This document shows positions 12,987 to 13,807 of a stretch of DNA of 13,807 bases, in pieces. Made by a program: the position numbers and the translations under genes. How positions within the stretch are numbered: position 1 is the first letter of the stretch; the number at the start of each line of letters is the position of its first letter. Origin of the DNA: an uncultured Acidimicrobiaceae bacterium (GTDB taxonomy: Bacteria > Actinomycetota > Acidimicrobiia > Spongiisociales > UBA5794); NCBI GenBank assembly GCA_947258635.1, contig CAMYJM010000022.1, positions 1-13,807 on the forward strand, given 5' to 3'. The notes under the pieces were generated by a model. It was not told the DNA's origin and made no database searches. It saw nothing but the letters and a program-made list of their open reading frames with translations.

Positions 12987-13421
12987 ATGCACGAGCAGTT
13001 CCAGGTTGTTTTCGACGCCGAAGATCCGCAGCGCCTGGCCGCATTCTGGGCGATCGCGCTTCATTACGAACTCGAGCTGCCCCCACCGGAGTATGACTCC
13101 TGGGAGGAGTTCGCCGACAAGATGGGCATCCCCGAAGAAGATCGCGACAAGATGGCCGCTCTCGTCCCCAAGGGCAAGACCGGTAACCGGATCCTCTTCC
13201 AGAAGGTGCCCGAGGCCAAAACGGCCAAGAACCGGGTCCATATCGATGTGCCGTGCGGCGTCGACCGCCACCTCCCCAAGCTCGAGCGGCTGGCCGGCAT
13301 CGAGGCCAAGGTGGCGGAGCTCGTGGAAGCCGGCGGCACGGAAATCCGTTCCCGCTCGGAATGGGGCGCAGTGTGGACCGTCATGGAAGACCCCGAGGGC
13401 AACGAGTTCTGCGTGGTGTAG
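12987..13421 (+). CDS. Glyoxalase/bleomycin-resistance (VOC) superfamily-like protein
   Basis: A small soluble protein of 144 residues. The opening QFQVVFDAEDPQRLAAFWAIALHYEL is the standard first strand and helix of glyoxalase-like domains of the kind seen in actinobacterial VOC proteins. NRILFQKVPEAKTAKNRVHIDVPC gives the central strands with a possible ligand His. VAELVEAGGTEIRSRSEWGAVWTVMEDPEGNEFCVV gives the last paired module, with the characteristic DPEGNEFC end. Metal ligands are not certain, and no substrate can be assigned. ATG 12987 follows GAGGGG (12974-12979) at 7-base spacing. It diverges from the hydrolase gene. Confidence 0.85.
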   Translation: MHEQFQVVFDAEDPQRLAAFWAIALHYELELPPPEYDSWEEFADKMGIPEEDRDKMAALVPKGKTGNRILFQKVPEAKTAKNRVHIDVPCGVDRHLPKLERLAGIEAKVAELVEAGGTEIRSRSEWGAVWTVMEDPEGNEFCVV

Positions 13422-13468
13422 TGACCGCTCACGCGTGGGCTTTCACATCACAGCCTGGCGCCCGTCCC

Positions 13469-13660
13469 TCAAAGCGTTGCGGCGAGCGTGGTCGCCCACT
13501 CGTCCATGAGCTCGACAAGACGTTCCGAGAAGGCGCCGCCCGGTTCACCGAGACAGCCGGTTGCCTGCCGCTGCATGGTGTGACCGACGCCGGGGATCGT
13601 CTCGACCCGGTAGTTCTGATTGTCGGCCGCTTGTAGGACCTGAAGGGGCCGTGCTGCTGA
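13469..13660 (-). pseudogene. C-terminal remnant of an alpha/beta hydrolase
   Basis: The - strand frame ending in TGA at 13469-13471 reads PLQVLQAADNQNYRVETIPG, GVGHTMQRQATGCLGEPGGAF and SERLVELMDEWATTLAATL. It looks like the last strand, catalytic-His loop (VGHTMQ) and C-terminal helix of an alpha/beta hydrolase or dienelactone-hydrolase-like protein. The frame stays open upstream, but the sequence stops resembling a hydrolase beyond about 13660. No N-terminal half, Ser elbow or start is present before the next gene. I read it as a truncated gene; the right edge is approximate. Confidence 0.55.
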
Positions 13661-13725
13661 GCCTATATGAAGCGAAGCACCGCAGAGGGGGCGATCGCCG
13701 CACGCCGACGGCGGGTGGTGCGTGA

Positions 13726-13807
13726 CTACAGACAGCCCTCGGTGAAAGCGACACCGGGGAGGATGCCCGCCCGGTATTGCGAGACCACGCCATCCTCGAA
13801 GATGAAG
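13726..13807 (-). CDS. 3' end of an unidentified gene cut by the window edge
   Basis: A - strand frame enters from beyond 13807 and ends at TAG (13726-13728), giving a C-terminus FIFEDGVVSQYRAGILPGV then AFTEGCL. Third codon positions are mostly G or C, as in the real genes here, so it is probably coding. Too little is present to name a family. Confidence 0.45.
   Translation of the reverse strand, partial: FIFEDGVVSQYRAGILPGVAFTEGCL

Noticed and set aside
13545..13793. An 82-codon ATG-started frame on the - strand near the right edge
   Set aside because: Its sequence is Arg/Ser/Pro low complexity. The neighbouring frames carry a hydrolase C-terminus and a GC3-rich gene end, which are better supported.

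Overview
The window is high-GC bacterial DNA with G/C-rich third codon positions. It has a Thr-rich lipoprotein linker, GTG and TTG starts, and one probably leaderless gene. I infer an actinobacterium, possibly an uncultured Acidimicrobiia-like lineage, but no rRNA or marker gene fixes this.

Layout. (1) 3-5649, + strand: a complete general L-amino-acid ABC uptake operon, aapJ-aapQ-aapM-aapP. It encodes a binding lipoprotein, two permeases that are much larger than usual, and an ATPase. A strong hairpin separates aapJ from the rest, and another perfect hairpin overlaps the aapP stop codon. (2) 5673-6210: a compact cassette of about 540 bp. Inverted arrays of 7-bp TACGTRR units bracket a frameshifted four-helix-bundle (S23 / 23S-rRNA intervening-sequence protein family) gene. 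This is the most unusual structure in the window. (3) 6227-9873, - strand: a MalY/PatB-type PLP C-S lyase/aminotransferase, a leucine-rich-repeat protein coupled to a YbaK/ProX-type prolyl-tRNA editing protein, and a secreted fasciclin-domain protein with its own hairpin terminator. (4) 10077-11931, + strand: a divergent Lgt (prolipoprotein diacylglyceryl transferase), then an ArsR-HTH/AHSA1 fusion regulator. The regulator's promoter carries a perfect 20-bp palindrome, and a strong internal Shine-Dalgarno lies before its second domain. (5) 11984-13421: an alpha/beta-hydrolase-fold protein (- strand) divergent from a small glyoxalase/VOC-like protein (+ strand), with a TTGTC-type palindrome between them. 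(6) 13469-13807: a C-terminal remnant of an alpha/beta hydrolase and the 3' end of another - strand gene cut by the window edge.

How the genes relate. AapJQMP imports amino acids. The neighbouring MalY/PatB enzyme could use imported sulfur amino acids, but it is on the other strand, so this is only a contextual guess. Lgt would lipidate lipoproteins such as AapJ. The remaining genes look like ordinary stand-alone regulatory, editing and enzyme genes. No rRNA, tRNA, CRISPR array, transposase or integrase was seen.
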